A DNA stretch of 64,000 nt from an uncultured Prevotellaceae bacterium. GTDB lineage: Bacteria; Bacteroidota; Bacteroidia; Bacteroidales; Bacteroidaceae. Of the stretch, positions 43,139 through 51,798 are shown in pieces (the stretch's first letter is position 1; each line of letters starts with the position of its first letter). Made by a program: the position numbers and the translations under genes. A model generated the notes under the pieces. The model was not told the origin of the DNA, did not search any database, and was given only the letters and a program-made list of their open reading frames with translations. The stretch is taken from assembly GCA_937900485.1 (NCBI GenBank), contig CALCEL010000102.1, positions 14,572 through 78,571 on the forward strand, in the 5' to 3' direction.

Positions 43139-44698
43139 ATGTCAAATAGGATAAATCTAAATATGACCACCGTCAAGAATCGTGAGTTACGACTTGGTAC
43201 GATTATTGGGTGGGACGGCTCGGCGAAACAGCTGATTGAACAGTCTGCTTACGATGAGCGAAGCGTTAGGAAACATGGTGGGTGCAAGGGGGCTGGACAG
43301 GGTTGTCGACTCTGTGAATTGCAAAGCCCGCTGAATCAAGAGACAATGTGTTCCAATGCAATCGTGCAATGTCAGATAGGAAACCTCACCGACTGTGTCT
43401 TGATTAACCATGCTCCGATAGGATGTAGCAGCGAGGATGCAAAGTTCAACCTTACCATGCACATGGGTCTTGCGCGTCGAGGCAAACCTCAGCAGAATAC
43501 TCTTAATATGAGTACTAACTTGCAGGAGAAAGACATGGTATTCGGAGGTAGCGCTAAACTTCGTGATGCAATACGTATAGCAAATGAACGATACAATCCG
43601 AAGGCTATCTTCATTGCAATGGCTTGTGCTACTGCTATTACAGGTGAGGATATAGATAGTATTGCTGAGGAACTGGAACCGGAGGTTGGTGTACCTGTTA
43701 TTCCTTTGCATTGTGAGGGATTCAGAAGCAAGCATTGGAGCACAGGTTTTGATGTGGCATTCCACGGAGTCTTGAGACAAATAGTGGAAAAACACCCAAC
43801 GAGGAAACAGAAGGATTTGATTAACATCATTGCTCTTTGGGGTACGGACTGGTTCACGGATCTGTTACGTCCGCTTGGCTTGCGAGTGAATTATCTTCTG
43901 GACTGTGCTTCGTATGAGGAGATACGCCAGGCCTCCGAAGCCGTAGCAACCACTACATTCTGCGAAACTCTTGGCGGTTACATGGGGGCTGCCCTCGAAG
44001 ATCAGTTCGGAGTGCCACAGATTGACGCTCCACAGCCATATGGCATAAAGGGAACGGATGCTTGGTTGAGGGCCATTGCCAAGGTCACCGGCAAAGAGAA
44101 GGAGGTGGAGGAGTTTATTGAAAGTGAACATAAGCGCATCACAACTAAACTCGAGGAATATCGTGAGTATTTCAAGGGTAAGTACGGCATGGTGCTTACA
44201 GGCTCTGCTTATGCTCATGGACTGATTAGTGTTTTGGCGGAGCTTGGTATAAAGAATGAGGCGGCCCTCGTGTTCCACCATGACCCTATCTATGATGGTG
44301 CGGGAAAGAATCAGGACACATTGAAGGAACTGGTTGAGACATATGGTGACATTCCTCATTATACGGTCAGCAAGACACGAGCATTCCAGTTGCCTCAGCT
44401 CCTTAAACGTGCTAAGACGGATTTCCTTATTATACGTCATCCTGGTTTAGCTTCTGTGGCAGGGCATCTTGGTGTGCCGACTTTAGCGTTGGGCGACGAA
44501 CATATTCCTGTGGGATATGACGGAATACTCCGCATGGCTGAAATCCTAAAAGGAGTGCTTGCTCGCACGAAGTTCAATAAGACTCTTCAGCGTCATGTCC
44601 GTTTGCCATACAATGACTGGTGGTTCAGTCAGGATGATCCGTTCAAACTCACTAACGACAAGAGTGTGTTTGAGGATATAGAGAAGAGATTAAAGTGA
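43139..44698 (+). CDS. nitrogenase-like component 1 alpha subunit (NifD-like)
   Basis: A 519-residue NifD-like protein. P-cluster-type cysteines are Cys71, Cys96 (HAPIGCSS) and Cys163 (MACATAITGED), with spacings close to NifD Cys62/88/154. Cys275, in TTTFCETLGGYM, aligns with the FeMo-cofactor Cys275 of NifD. A His in GDEHIPVGYDG (His455) lies near the position of NifD His442. Retained P-cluster and cofactor ligands suggest a NifB-co-derived cluster is bound. Extra cysteines (49, 56, 59) form a C-x6-C-x2-C N-terminal motif. It may be a reductase of a C-S or other multiply bonded substrate rather than dinitrogenase. Not assigned as nifD because nifE/nifN are absent and the context is sulfur metabolism. 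Confidence 0.88.
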   Translation: MSNRINLNMTTVKNRELRLGTIIGWDGSAKQLIEQSAYDERSVRKHGGCKGAGQGCRLCELQSPLNQETMCSNAIVQCQIGNLTDCVLINHAPIGCSSEDAKFNLTMHMGLARRGKPQQNTLNMSTNLQEKDMVFGGSAKLRDAIRIANERYNPKAIFIAMACATAITGEDIDSIAEELEPEVGVPVIPLHCEGFRSKHWSTGFDVAFHGVLRQIVEKHPTRKQKDLINIIALWGTDWFTDLLRPLGLRVNYLLDCASYEEIRQASEAVATTTFCETLGGYMGAALEDQFGVPQIDAPQPYGIKGTDAWLRAIAKVTGKEKEVEEFIESEHKRITTKLEEYREYFKGKYGMVLTGSAYAHGLISVLAELGIKNEAALVFHHDPIYDGAGKNQDTLKELVETYGDIPHYTVSKTRAFQLPQLLKRAKTDFLIIRHPGLASVAGHLGVPTLALGDEHIPVGYDGILRMAEILKGVLARTKFNKTLQRHVRLPYNDWWFSQDDPFKLTNDKSVFEDIEKRLK

Positions 44699-44700
44699 CG

Positions 44701-44737
44701 GAAAAGACTCCCGGTTCACCCAAGGGGAGTTCTTTTT
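44701..44737 (+). terminator. hairpin between the alpha- and beta-like genes
   Basis: AAGACTCCC / GGGGAGTTCTT with an ~11-nt loop and five T, 5 bp past the alpha-like stop. It could give partial termination and set the alpha:beta ratio. The beta-like gene starts ~100 bp beyond. Confidence 0.6.
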
Positions 44738-44837
44738 ATGATTGGTGTTTAATGTGATTCATCACCTTAAACATAAGAATTACGTTATTAAATGTATATA
44801 ATTAATTCCCCGTTGGAAGCTAAGGGGCTTATAAATT

Positions 44838-46184
44838 ATGACTGAAAAGAAAAAGAAATATTCGGTAATATCCGATGTCAGGTATGCCTGTGCGGTGGGC
44901 GCAACCAATACTGTGGTGGCCATTAAGGGCGCTGTGCCCATTGCGAATTGTAGTCCGGGATGTCAGTTGAAGACAACAGCCATGCTTACATTCGAGAATG
45001 CTTTCCAGGGCAGTGTCGCAGCTGGAGGCGGTAATATGCCAAGCGCCAATGCTACTGAGAACGATGTGGTTTTCGGCGGTATCAAAACTCTTGACGAACT
45101 TATCAAGTCAACGCTCAAAGTCTATGAAGGTGATTTGTTTGTGGTTCTCACTGGCTGTGTCGGCGAGCTTATTGGCGACAACGTGCCAGACCTCGTGAGC
45201 AGGTACCAACGTGCGGGTTTTCCATTGGTGTATGCAAACACGGCAGGTTTCAAAGGTAATAACCTTTATGGACATGAAGTTGTGGTGAATGCTATTATTG
45301 ACCAGTTCGTGGGTGACTATGATGGGGAGAAAAAGAAAGGACTTATTAACCTTTGGTTTGAGACCCCTTACTACAATCATAACTGGAGAGGCGACTATCA
45401 GGAACTCACTCGCATACTTCGTGGCGCTGGCCTTGAGGTTAACGTGCTATTCGGTCCGGAGAATCCTGGTGTTGAGGCATGGAAAAAGATTCCTCAGGCG
45501 CAGTTCAACCTTGTGGTGTCACCATGGGTGGGCGTAAAAAATGCCGAGCACCTGCAGAAGAAGTACAACCAACCATTCCTTCATATACCAGAAATTCCAG
45601 TGGGTGAGGAGGCAACAGCAAAGTTCATACGCCAGGTGGTGGAATTTGCCGGCATTGACAAGGAGCAGTCGGAGGCGTTCATCCATAAGGAGGCGGAGAT
45701 CTACTACTACTACCTCGAACACTTCTCTGAATTCTTTGCAGAGTACTGGTATGGAATGCCAAGTGAGTTCGTGGTGACAGCTGACGCTGCCTATGCTTTG
45801 GCTTATTCTAAGTTCCTGGCAGACCAGATCGGTCTGATACCGAAGAAAGTGATTATTACTGACAACACACCGGATAAGTTCAGACCTGCAATATCTGAGT
45901 ATTTCCGTGATAATATTTCAGAAGGTGTTAGTATCGACGTTGTGTTCGAGGAAGACGGTTATAAAGTAGAGAAACTCATTGAGGAGGTTGAGTTCACGGC
46001 AGGCAAGCCATTAATCTTGGGCTCATCATGGGAATTGACACTTGCAGACAAGAAAGGGGCTTTGTTCTTCGAGATAACTACTCCTTCGTCAGAAACTCTC
46101 GTTATTAATAGGTCGCACATCGGCTACAAAGGAGCATTACAGTTTCTTGAACGTGTCTATAGTGCGTCAGTAGGAGGAAAATGA
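44838..46184 (+). CDS. nitrogenase-like component 1 beta subunit (NifK-like)
   Basis: A 448-residue NifK-like protein, shorter than NifK (~520). Cys18 (RYACAVGA), Cys42 (SPGCQLKT) and Cys107 (LTGCVGELIGDN) match the three P-cluster ligands of NifK (Cys70, 95, 153). Cys38 precedes the second. The first ~50 residues of NifK are missing, which is normal for nitrogenase-like groups. It should form a heterotetramer with the alpha-like subunit. Its stop overlaps the start of the next PLP enzyme (ATGA), coupling the reductase directly to sulfur metabolism. Confidence 0.9.
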   Translation: MTEKKKKYSVISDVRYACAVGATNTVVAIKGAVPIANCSPGCQLKTTAMLTFENAFQGSVAAGGGNMPSANATENDVVFGGIKTLDELIKSTLKVYEGDLFVVLTGCVGELIGDNVPDLVSRYQRAGFPLVYANTAGFKGNNLYGHEVVVNAIIDQFVGDYDGEKKKGLINLWFETPYYNHNWRGDYQELTRILRGAGLEVNVLFGPENPGVEAWKKIPQAQFNLVVSPWVGVKNAEHLQKKYNQPFLHIPEIPVGEEATAKFIRQVVEFAGIDKEQSEAFIHKEAEIYYYYLEHFSEFFAEYWYGMPSEFVVTADAAYALAYSKFLADQIGLIPKKVIITDNTPDKFRPAISEYFRDNISEGVSIDVVFEEDGYKVEKLIEEVEFTAGKPLILGSSWELTLADKKGALFFEITTPSSETLVINRSHIGYKGALQFLERVYSASVGGK

Positions 46185-47164
46185 AAAATTTGGCAGTGTA
46201 TAATAATATTTTGGACATGGTTGGTAATACTCCAATCATCCAACTTTCAAGACTAAATACAGGACAGAGTCAGCTCTTTCTAAAGCTAGAAAACCAAAAC
46301 CCAGGTGGAAGTATAAAGGATCGCACAGGACTGAATATGATTGTTCAGGCTGAAAAACGGGGAACTATTCATCCTGGACAACTCATTGTTGAGGCTACCG
46401 CTGGCAATACTGGATTAGGACTCGCACTCGCATGTCGAATGAAGGGGTACAGGCTATTGCTTGTGATTCCTGACAAGATGAGTGCGGAGAAAATAAACCA
46501 CTTAAATGCTATGGGCGTTGAGACTGTCATAACGAGAAGCGATGTGGGCAAGGGACATCCTGAATATTATCAGGATATGGCAGCGCGTATAGCGAAGGAG
46601 AAAGGTGGGTATTATATCAATCAGTTTGAGAATCCTGATAATCCGGCTACACATGTCTTGACTACTGGACCTGAAATTTGGAAACAGATGGAGCACAAGG
46701 TTGATGCCGTGGTGGTAGGTGTCGGCTCAGCTGGTACTTTGACAGGCTTGACCACTTTCTTCAAAAAGGTCAGTCCGCAAACAGAATTCGTGTTGGCAGA
46801 TCCCAAGGGGTCAATTCTTGCTGATTACGTCAATCGTAAGATACTTCGTAAGGACGCAGGCTCTTGGTTTGTGGAAGGTATCGGAGAGGATTACATCCCG
46901 GCTCTTGCTGATTTCGATTTAGTGAGAAGTGCATACGAGGTGACAGATGCAGAGAGCTTTTCTGCGGCAAGACTATTACTTAGAGAAGAGGGGATCCTTG
47001 CAGGATCTTCCACTGGTACGCTATTGAGCGCAGCCCTTCGCTACTGTCAAGAACAATCTTGTCCGAAGCGTGTTATTACTTTGGCTTGCGATAGCGGCAA
47101 TAAGTATCTTTCCAAAATGTTCAACAACGAATGGCTTAAAGAGAAGGGAATGAGTATTGGGTAA
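46181..47164 (+). CDS. cysteine/cystathionine synthase-like PLP enzyme
   Basis: A 327-residue fold type II PLP enzyme. PLP lysine in NPGGSIKDRTG; substrate loop reads EATAGNTGLG rather than EPTSGNTG; C-terminal AGSSTGTL. It resembles MccA-type O-acetylserine-dependent cystathionine beta-synthases and CysK/M-like enzymes; the exact substrate is unclear. A strong Shine-Dalgarno (AGGAGG, ~5 nt upstream) lies inside the end of the beta-like gene, whose stop overlaps its ATG. With the following gamma-family enzyme it could run reverse transsulfuration or capture methanethiol. Confidence 0.88.
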   Translation: MKNLAVYNNILDMVGNTPIIQLSRLNTGQSQLFLKLENQNPGGSIKDRTGLNMIVQAEKRGTIHPGQLIVEATAGNTGLGLALACRMKGYRLLLVIPDKMSAEKINHLNAMGVETVITRSDVGKGHPEYYQDMAARIAKEKGGYYINQFENPDNPATHVLTTGPEIWKQMEHKVDAVVVGVGSAGTLTGLTTFFKKVSPQTEFVLADPKGSILADYVNRKILRKDAGSWFVEGIGEDYIPALADFDLVRSAYEVTDAESFSAARLLLREEGILAGSSTGTLLSAALRYCQEQSCPKRVITLACDSGNKYLSKMFNNEWLKEKGMSIG

Positions 47165-47248
47165 TCTGTGTCGGTGTTTTATGTGTTCGTGTATTTACTA
47201 CACTATTACTTGATACTTCCTAACTATTAATAAGTGATTAATATTTTT

Positions 47249-48406
47249 ATGAGTTTAGGTTTTTCAACAAGGGCTATTCACAATGGTGAAGAACCCGATT
47301 TCAGAGAAGGTGCAAGCGGTGATGTCGCTGTTCCTATACATTTGTCCACAACATTTGCGCGTTTGAAGGCAGGAAACCCTACTGCTGGGTACGAGTATAC
47401 ACGCAGTCTTAATCCAACCCGAAAGGCGTTGGAGGAGAAATTGGCGGCGTTGGACGGCGCTAAGTATGGATTGGCTTTTTCTTCCGGCTTGGCAGCTGCC
47501 TCTACTTTGATTATATCTCTTCTGAAGGCAGGAGACAATGTTATAGGCTTTGATGATTTGTATGGCGGTACGAGACGTTTGTTGAGTAATGTGTTCGTGA
47601 ATTTCAACATATCGGTTTCGTATGTTGACGCTACAGTTCCCGAAAATGTGGAAAAGGCAATAAGTCCAGAATCCAGACTGATTTGGATTGAGACACCGAC
47701 TAATCCATTGCTGAAGATTGCAGATATTCGTGCTATTGCCGCAATAGCGAAGAAACATGGACTCATTTTGGTGGTTGACAACACGTTCCTGTCGCCTTAC
47801 TTCCAGAAACCACTTGAACTGGGAGCGGACGTGGTGGTATATAGTACGACAAAGTATATTGGAGGTCACAGTGATGTTTTGGGCGGTTCTATCGTCTTGA
47901 ACGATAAGCAACTGTATGAAAAGATCGCATACAACCAAAATGCCGTCGGAGCAGTGCTTTCTCCATTTGATAGTTACTTGACATTACGTGGAGCTAAAAC
48001 CCTTTCTGTACGAATGGAGCAGCATCAAAGAAATGCGTTGGCTTTGGCAGAATTTCTTCAAAAGCAGAAAAAAGTGAAACGAGTGCTCTATCCGGGATTG
48101 AAGGAACATCCACACCATGATATTGCTGTTGCTCAGACTTCTGGCTTTGGCGGTGTCCTCTCGTTTGAACTTGAGGGAACGCTCGAGGATGCGGAGAGTT
48201 TCCTGTCAAAACTAAAACTTTTTTCAACTGCGGAAAGTCTTGGTGGCGTAGAGAGCTTGGTGGAAATTCCCGCAATTATGACTCATGCCTCAGTACCGAA
48301 AGATGTACGAGAAATAAACGGTATTTCTGATACTTTGATTCGCGTCTCTGTAGGGATTGAGAATACGGAAGACCTGATGGAGGATTTCAGAAATGCTTTA
48401 GAATGA
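47249..48406 (+). CDS. cystathionine gamma-synthase/lyase family enzyme
   Basis: A 385-residue fold type I PLP enzyme from the ATG at 47249 (MSLGFSTRAIHNG). PLP lysine in YSTTKYIGGHSD; YEYTRSLNPTR; GLAFSSGLAAAS; SLGGVESLVEIPA near the C-terminus. The ~385-residue length fits cystathionine gamma-lyase/synthase (MccB/MetB) more than the longer O-acetylhomoserine sulfhydrylase (MetY, ~430). Cystathionine cleavage or formation, or thiol addition to an acyl-homoserine, are all possible. It ends the plus-strand cluster. Confidence 0.9.
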   Translation: MSLGFSTRAIHNGEEPDFREGASGDVAVPIHLSTTFARLKAGNPTAGYEYTRSLNPTRKALEEKLAALDGAKYGLAFSSGLAAASTLIISLLKAGDNVIGFDDLYGGTRRLLSNVFVNFNISVSYVDATVPENVEKAISPESRLIWIETPTNPLLKIADIRAIAAIAKKHGLILVVDNTFLSPYFQKPLELGADVVVYSTTKYIGGHSDVLGGSIVLNDKQLYEKIAYNQNAVGAVLSPFDSYLTLRGAKTLSVRMEQHQRNALALAEFLQKQKKVKRVLYPGLKEHPHHDIAVAQTSGFGGVLSFELEGTLEDAESFLSKLKLFSTAESLGGVESLVEIPAIMTHASVPKDVREINGISDTLIRVSVGIENTEDLMEDFRNALE

Positions 48407-48529
48407 TAATGTTTTTATAGAGCACAATTAGCAAACCATTAAAAACACCATTATCGGCTGACAGTTTCTGTCTGTTGTATATACAAGTCTGTGATATTTG
48501 TTCATATGTCCAAGTGTCAGACTTTCTAC

Positions 48530-48631
48530 GTAACCGTCCCTATTAGACGTTCAAGCAAGGACGTCCAACATCAAATCTGATGTTGGACGTATTTGCTTTT
48601 TTTGCATGAACGTCTTATTTGGGATGATTAC
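48530..48631. mobile_element. 102-bp MITE-like element with IS66-like ends
   Basis: Bounded by imperfect terminal inverted repeats GTAACCGTCCCTATTAGACG... (48530-48558) and ...CGTCTTATTTGGGATGATTAC (48602-48631), sharing AGACGTTCA. An internal 12-bp perfect hairpin ACGTCCAACATC-N6-GATGTTGGACGT (48561-48590) matches the core of the hairpin at 38884-38931. No 8-bp target duplication is visible. It lies just after the last gene of the cluster. Confidence 0.65.
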
Positions 48632-48706
48632 ATACCTTTATAATTAACTAAGTTTCTTGTCTAGCGCGCATAGGTTCCGTGTAGATTCCGCAAGTTAAGG
48701 TGAGAA

Positions 48707-48745
48707 TAAAAAACGTGACACCACATCGTGATGTCACGTTTTTTA
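48707..48745 (-). terminator. ppiD-like gene terminator (bidirectional)
   Basis: AAAAAACGTGACA / TGTCACGTTTTTT near-perfect stem between two convergent units; T-rich on both strands. Confidence 0.85.
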
Positions 48746-48765
48746 TTTGCTTATCTAAAAGGAAA

Positions 48766-50934
48766 TTAGAAGAACTTATATCTTGTATCCTTGACGTCTG
48801 CCTTCTTAGCCAAGACTGGCATGATGCCGTAGAATGTAGAGCGTGAGTTGTTCTGTGCGACAGATGTCTGCTCAGTCTTCACGTCAAACTTCTCAGCAGT
48901 CTTAGTCTTGTTGATTACCTGCAGCATGTAGACACCCATGTTACCCTTCACTGGTCCTGCAAACTTGCCGTTGTCAGTCTTAGCAGCAGCAGCGCTGAGC
49001 ACAGGCTCGCTTGCGTTGATAGAGCGTACGAATGTAGGTGCTGCGAATGTGATGTTGCGTACTGTGTCGCAAACAGCGTTCTTAACCTTAGAAGCCTCGC
49101 TGAATGACTTGACGTTCTTGACGTCGGCGAGTACCTTCTCGGCCTTCTTCTCATTCATGAGCTGCTGTTTGATGTATTCCTTGACCTTGTCGATAGAGTA
49201 GTAGCCCTCCTCGTTGACACCTGTGAGTGCCACAACCATGAGGTGGTCGTGGTTTCCGCAGTCGTAAATCTGTGAGATCTCGCCGACCTTAGCCTCGTCG
49301 AACACCCAACGGAGTGCGTCGTGTGTACCCTTGATGTTGTAGATGTTGTGTGCGGCACTGCTCATGTTCTCAGCAGGATAGATTGAGTAACCCTTTTTAG
49401 CTGCGTTAGCCTCAAGACCCTCTACTGTCTGATTTGCTGAAACGAAAGATGAGAACTCGTTGTAGACGTTGTTGAATGTCTCGTTAGAGAACTCGAGTGG
49501 TTTAACAACAGCTGCGACCTTATACATGGTCTTCACAGCCTTTGTGTCCATAACCTGCAAGACAACGTTCACTCCGTTAGTGAACTTGATCTTCTTCACC
49601 TCGCCCTTGCTCATGCTGTAGATAGTGTTGATAAGGAGAGCGTTGTCCTCATCGAGCTGAGCTCTGTCGAACTGTGAAGTGGTGATCCATGCGGAGTCAC
49701 CAGCCTGAGCGTATTTCTTGGCGATATCCTTGAAAGATGCTCCGCCGTTGATTGCTGCAATGATGCTGTCCGCTTTCTTTGTGGCGTCAGCCTCGTCCTT
49801 GCCTGCCACACCAATCTGTCTGAAGAGTACAGAGTCGGACTTTGTCGCTTTGTCGAGCACCTTAGCTGTGTAGTAAAGGTTAGCTGCCGCATCGTATACT
49901 GTTCTGACAGTCTGACCTACAGACAGGGTGTCGAGAAGGTTGCTGATTGATGTGAAGCGTGCGTTACCCGCAGTGAGTGTGTATGCGTCCTTAGTCTTGA
50001 AGACGTCAGTGAATGGTAACAATGATGAGTTAGCTCGAACGACCTCTGCGGCCTCTGCTACGCTGCTGGCGTTAGTCAGCTTGTCTGAGCACTCGTTCAT
50101 GTCTTTCTCTGCCTCAGCCTTGTCTTCTGCGCTTGGTGTCACGATAACATCAATAAACTTGATGTCTCTTGTCTCCTGCTGAAGAGCGTATTTCTCTTTC
50201 TCCTCATTGTATCTTGCCTTAATCTCGTCGTCAGACACTGTCACCTCGTTGTCCTTGACAGAAGACAGTGGTATAGCTGCCAACAGAACGTCAGTCTGTG
50301 TGTTGCGGCTCTCGAATGCCACTTTTGCCTCGCGAGGGTTTGACAAGAAGCAGTTAGCGAGAAGGACCTGATACTTCTGCATGAGGATTTGGTTGCGGAT
50401 AGCCTTCTGACAGAACATGTAATAGTCGTAGATTTTCTTGTAATCGTCGTTAACCTGTCCGCTGTTCTTTGCCTCATTGTATGCTACCAGGAATTTCTGG
50501 ATGTTGGCATAGTCATATCTTCCCTGCTGATTCATGAATATCGGAGTCTGCAGGAACTGGCTCTGTCCTGTACGAATGATGGTTGCCACCTCATCGTCAG
50601 ACACCGCAAGCCCGAGCTCCTCGCACTCCTTGGCGATCAGCTGGTTCTGAACGTATGAGTTCCATGCCTCATCGTTGATCTGGTTGATCTCCTGCTCAGA
50701 CAATGATGCCTTCTGAGACATAATCTCGTAAAAGTTCTGATACTCTTTTGTGATTTCTTGGTAATCCTGGATGGATACTGATTTGCCGTCTATTTCTCCG
50801 ACAACCTGCTTAGACTGTTGGAACAGACTCTCGCCACCCCTTAACAAATCTCCTACAACGAAGAGGAAAAGCGCAACAGCGATGATCGTGACAAGCAGAA
50901 CACCTCTGTTTCTGATTTTCTGTAATACTGCCAT
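48766..50934 (-). CDS. PpiD/SurA-like peptidylprolyl isomerase
   Basis: A 722-residue membrane-anchored chaperone. One N-terminal transmembrane anchor (residues ~12-31, GVLLVTIIAVALFLFVVGDLL), a SurA-N-like helical chaperone region (~45-230), a parvulin-type rotamase domain (~345-450; SVLFRQIGVAGKD...GGASFKDIAKKYAQ) and a second degenerate parvulin region further on. It assists folding of outer-membrane and secreted proteins in the periplasm. It has its own -7 element at 51025 and is separated from the lptC gene by a terminator. Confidence 0.88.
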   Translation of the reverse strand: MAVLQKIRNRGVLLVTIIAVALFLFVVGDLLRGGESLFQQSKQVVGEIDGKSVSIQDYQEITKEYQNFYEIMSQKASLSEQEINQINDEAWNSYVQNQLIAKECEELGLAVSDDEVATIIRTGQSQFLQTPIFMNQQGRYDYANIQKFLVAYNEAKNSGQVNDDYKKIYDYYMFCQKAIRNQILMQKYQVLLANCFLSNPREAKVAFESRNTQTDVLLAAIPLSSVKDNEVTVSDDEIKARYNEEKEKYALQQETRDIKFIDVIVTPSAEDKAEAEKDMNECSDKLTNASSVAEAAEVVRANSSLLPFTDVFKTKDAYTLTAGNARFTSISNLLDTLSVGQTVRTVYDAAANLYYTAKVLDKATKSDSVLFRQIGVAGKDEADATKKADSIIAAINGGASFKDIAKKYAQAGDSAWITTSQFDRAQLDEDNALLINTIYSMSKGEVKKIKFTNGVNVVLQVMDTKAVKTMYKVAAVVKPLEFSNETFNNVYNEFSSFVSANQTVEGLEANAAKKGYSIYPAENMSSAAHNIYNIKGTHDALRWVFDEAKVGEISQIYDCGNHDHLMVVALTGVNEEGYYSIDKVKEYIKQQLMNEKKAEKVLADVKNVKSFSEASKVKNAVCDTVRNITFAAPTFVRSINASEPVLSAAAAKTDNGKFAGPVKGNMGVYMLQVINKTKTAEKFDVKTEQTSVAQNNSRSTFYGIMPVLAKKADVKDTRYKFF

Positions 50935-51024
50935 TTTTTTGTTTTAAGATATTATTATTATTTATATTTTTACTTGTGTGTTTAGTGGTTTGTCTTAAGT
51001 TTAGGTCTTTCCACAATTAACACG

Positions 51025-51032
51025 CAAAAATA
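51025..51032 (-). promoter_or_regulatory. -7 element of the ppiD-like gene
   Basis: Minus strand TATTTTTG fits TAnnTTTG; a TTCG-like -33 lies 19 bp upstream (51052-51055). Confidence 0.55.
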
Positions 51033-51103
51033 CAAAAAATGGCGGATTAATCGAAAGTGTGACGTGGTATTTTTCTTGTTGCGTGAAAAAAAAGATGTTT
51101 TAC

Positions 51104-51154
51104 ACAAAAAAACAGTAAGAATAGATGAAAAAGTCTTTCTCTGTTCTTACTGTT
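51104..51154 (-). terminator. terminator of the OMP-TPR-LptC operon
   Basis: Minus strand AACAGTAAGAA ... TTCTTACTGTT followed by seven T, 34 bp past the lptC-like stop. Confidence 0.88.
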
Positions 51155-51187
51155 TCTGTCTTTCGACTGCTTTGTGTTAGTCAAGTG

Positions 51188-51796
51188 TTATTTTGTCATG
51201 CTGACACTATCTTGCTCCATTTCTGATGGTTTGTTGTCCTCTTCCAGAGGAAACGCTCCCTTGGAGCTGTGTATGATATAGTCTGTCATCATCTCGTTCG
51301 AGCTGAAGTCGTAGCCTGACAATTGTTGCTCCTCGCCGTCAATCTCCATGTATCTGTCTGAGTATATCCTGTGGGTTGCCATGTCCCAATAGAGCAGGGA
51401 AGTGCGGAAGGTTTCTCCTTTCAGGTTCTTCACCAGTACCCTGCCTCTCAGTTCCCATAGCTTCTTCGTGTCGAAGTGGTAGGCGGTATCACAGGAGATA
51501 TATGCCACGACGTGCATGGACTTGTCGTATTTCTCGAGGAAAAGGCCTTTCTCGAACGCGTGATACGTGGGGTCTTTCTTGTCGTAGAAATACCAGTCCT
51601 CTGTTATCATCCTGTAGCTTATGACACCGGAGTCTGTCACTGTGCTTGACACTCCGACCGACATGAGAATGGGCAAGGAGTCTCTCTCGCCGATGTCGAG
51701 GTGACTCCTCTGTCTTTCCGAGTTGCATGAAAATAACACAGCAGCCGTAAGTGATACGGCTGCTATGATTAGGATATGTGTTGTTCTGATGTTCAT
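51188..51796 (-). CDS. lptC: LptC-like LPS export lipoprotein
   Basis: A 202-residue protein with a lipoprotein signal (VLFSC, Cys24). The body matches LptC/YrbK: a beta-jellyroll with ISYRMITEDWYFYDKK, TYHAFEKGLFLEKYDK and a DTKKLWELRGRVLVKN-like OstA-type repeat. LptC bridges LptB2FG to LptA for LPS transport. The Bacteroidetes version is often longer and lipid-anchored, as here. Its start is 2 bp from the stop of the TPR gene. Confidence 0.85.
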   Translation of the reverse strand: MNIRTTHILIIAAVSLTAAVLFSCNSERQRSHLDIGERDSLPILMSVGVSSTVTDSGVISYRMITEDWYFYDKKDPTYHAFEKGLFLEKYDKSMHVVAYISCDTAYHFDTKKLWELRGRVLVKNLKGETFRTSLLYWDMATHRIYSDRYMEIDGEEQQLSGYDFSSNEMMTDYIIHSSKGAFPLEEDNKPSEMEQDSVSMTK

Positions 51797-51798
51797 GT

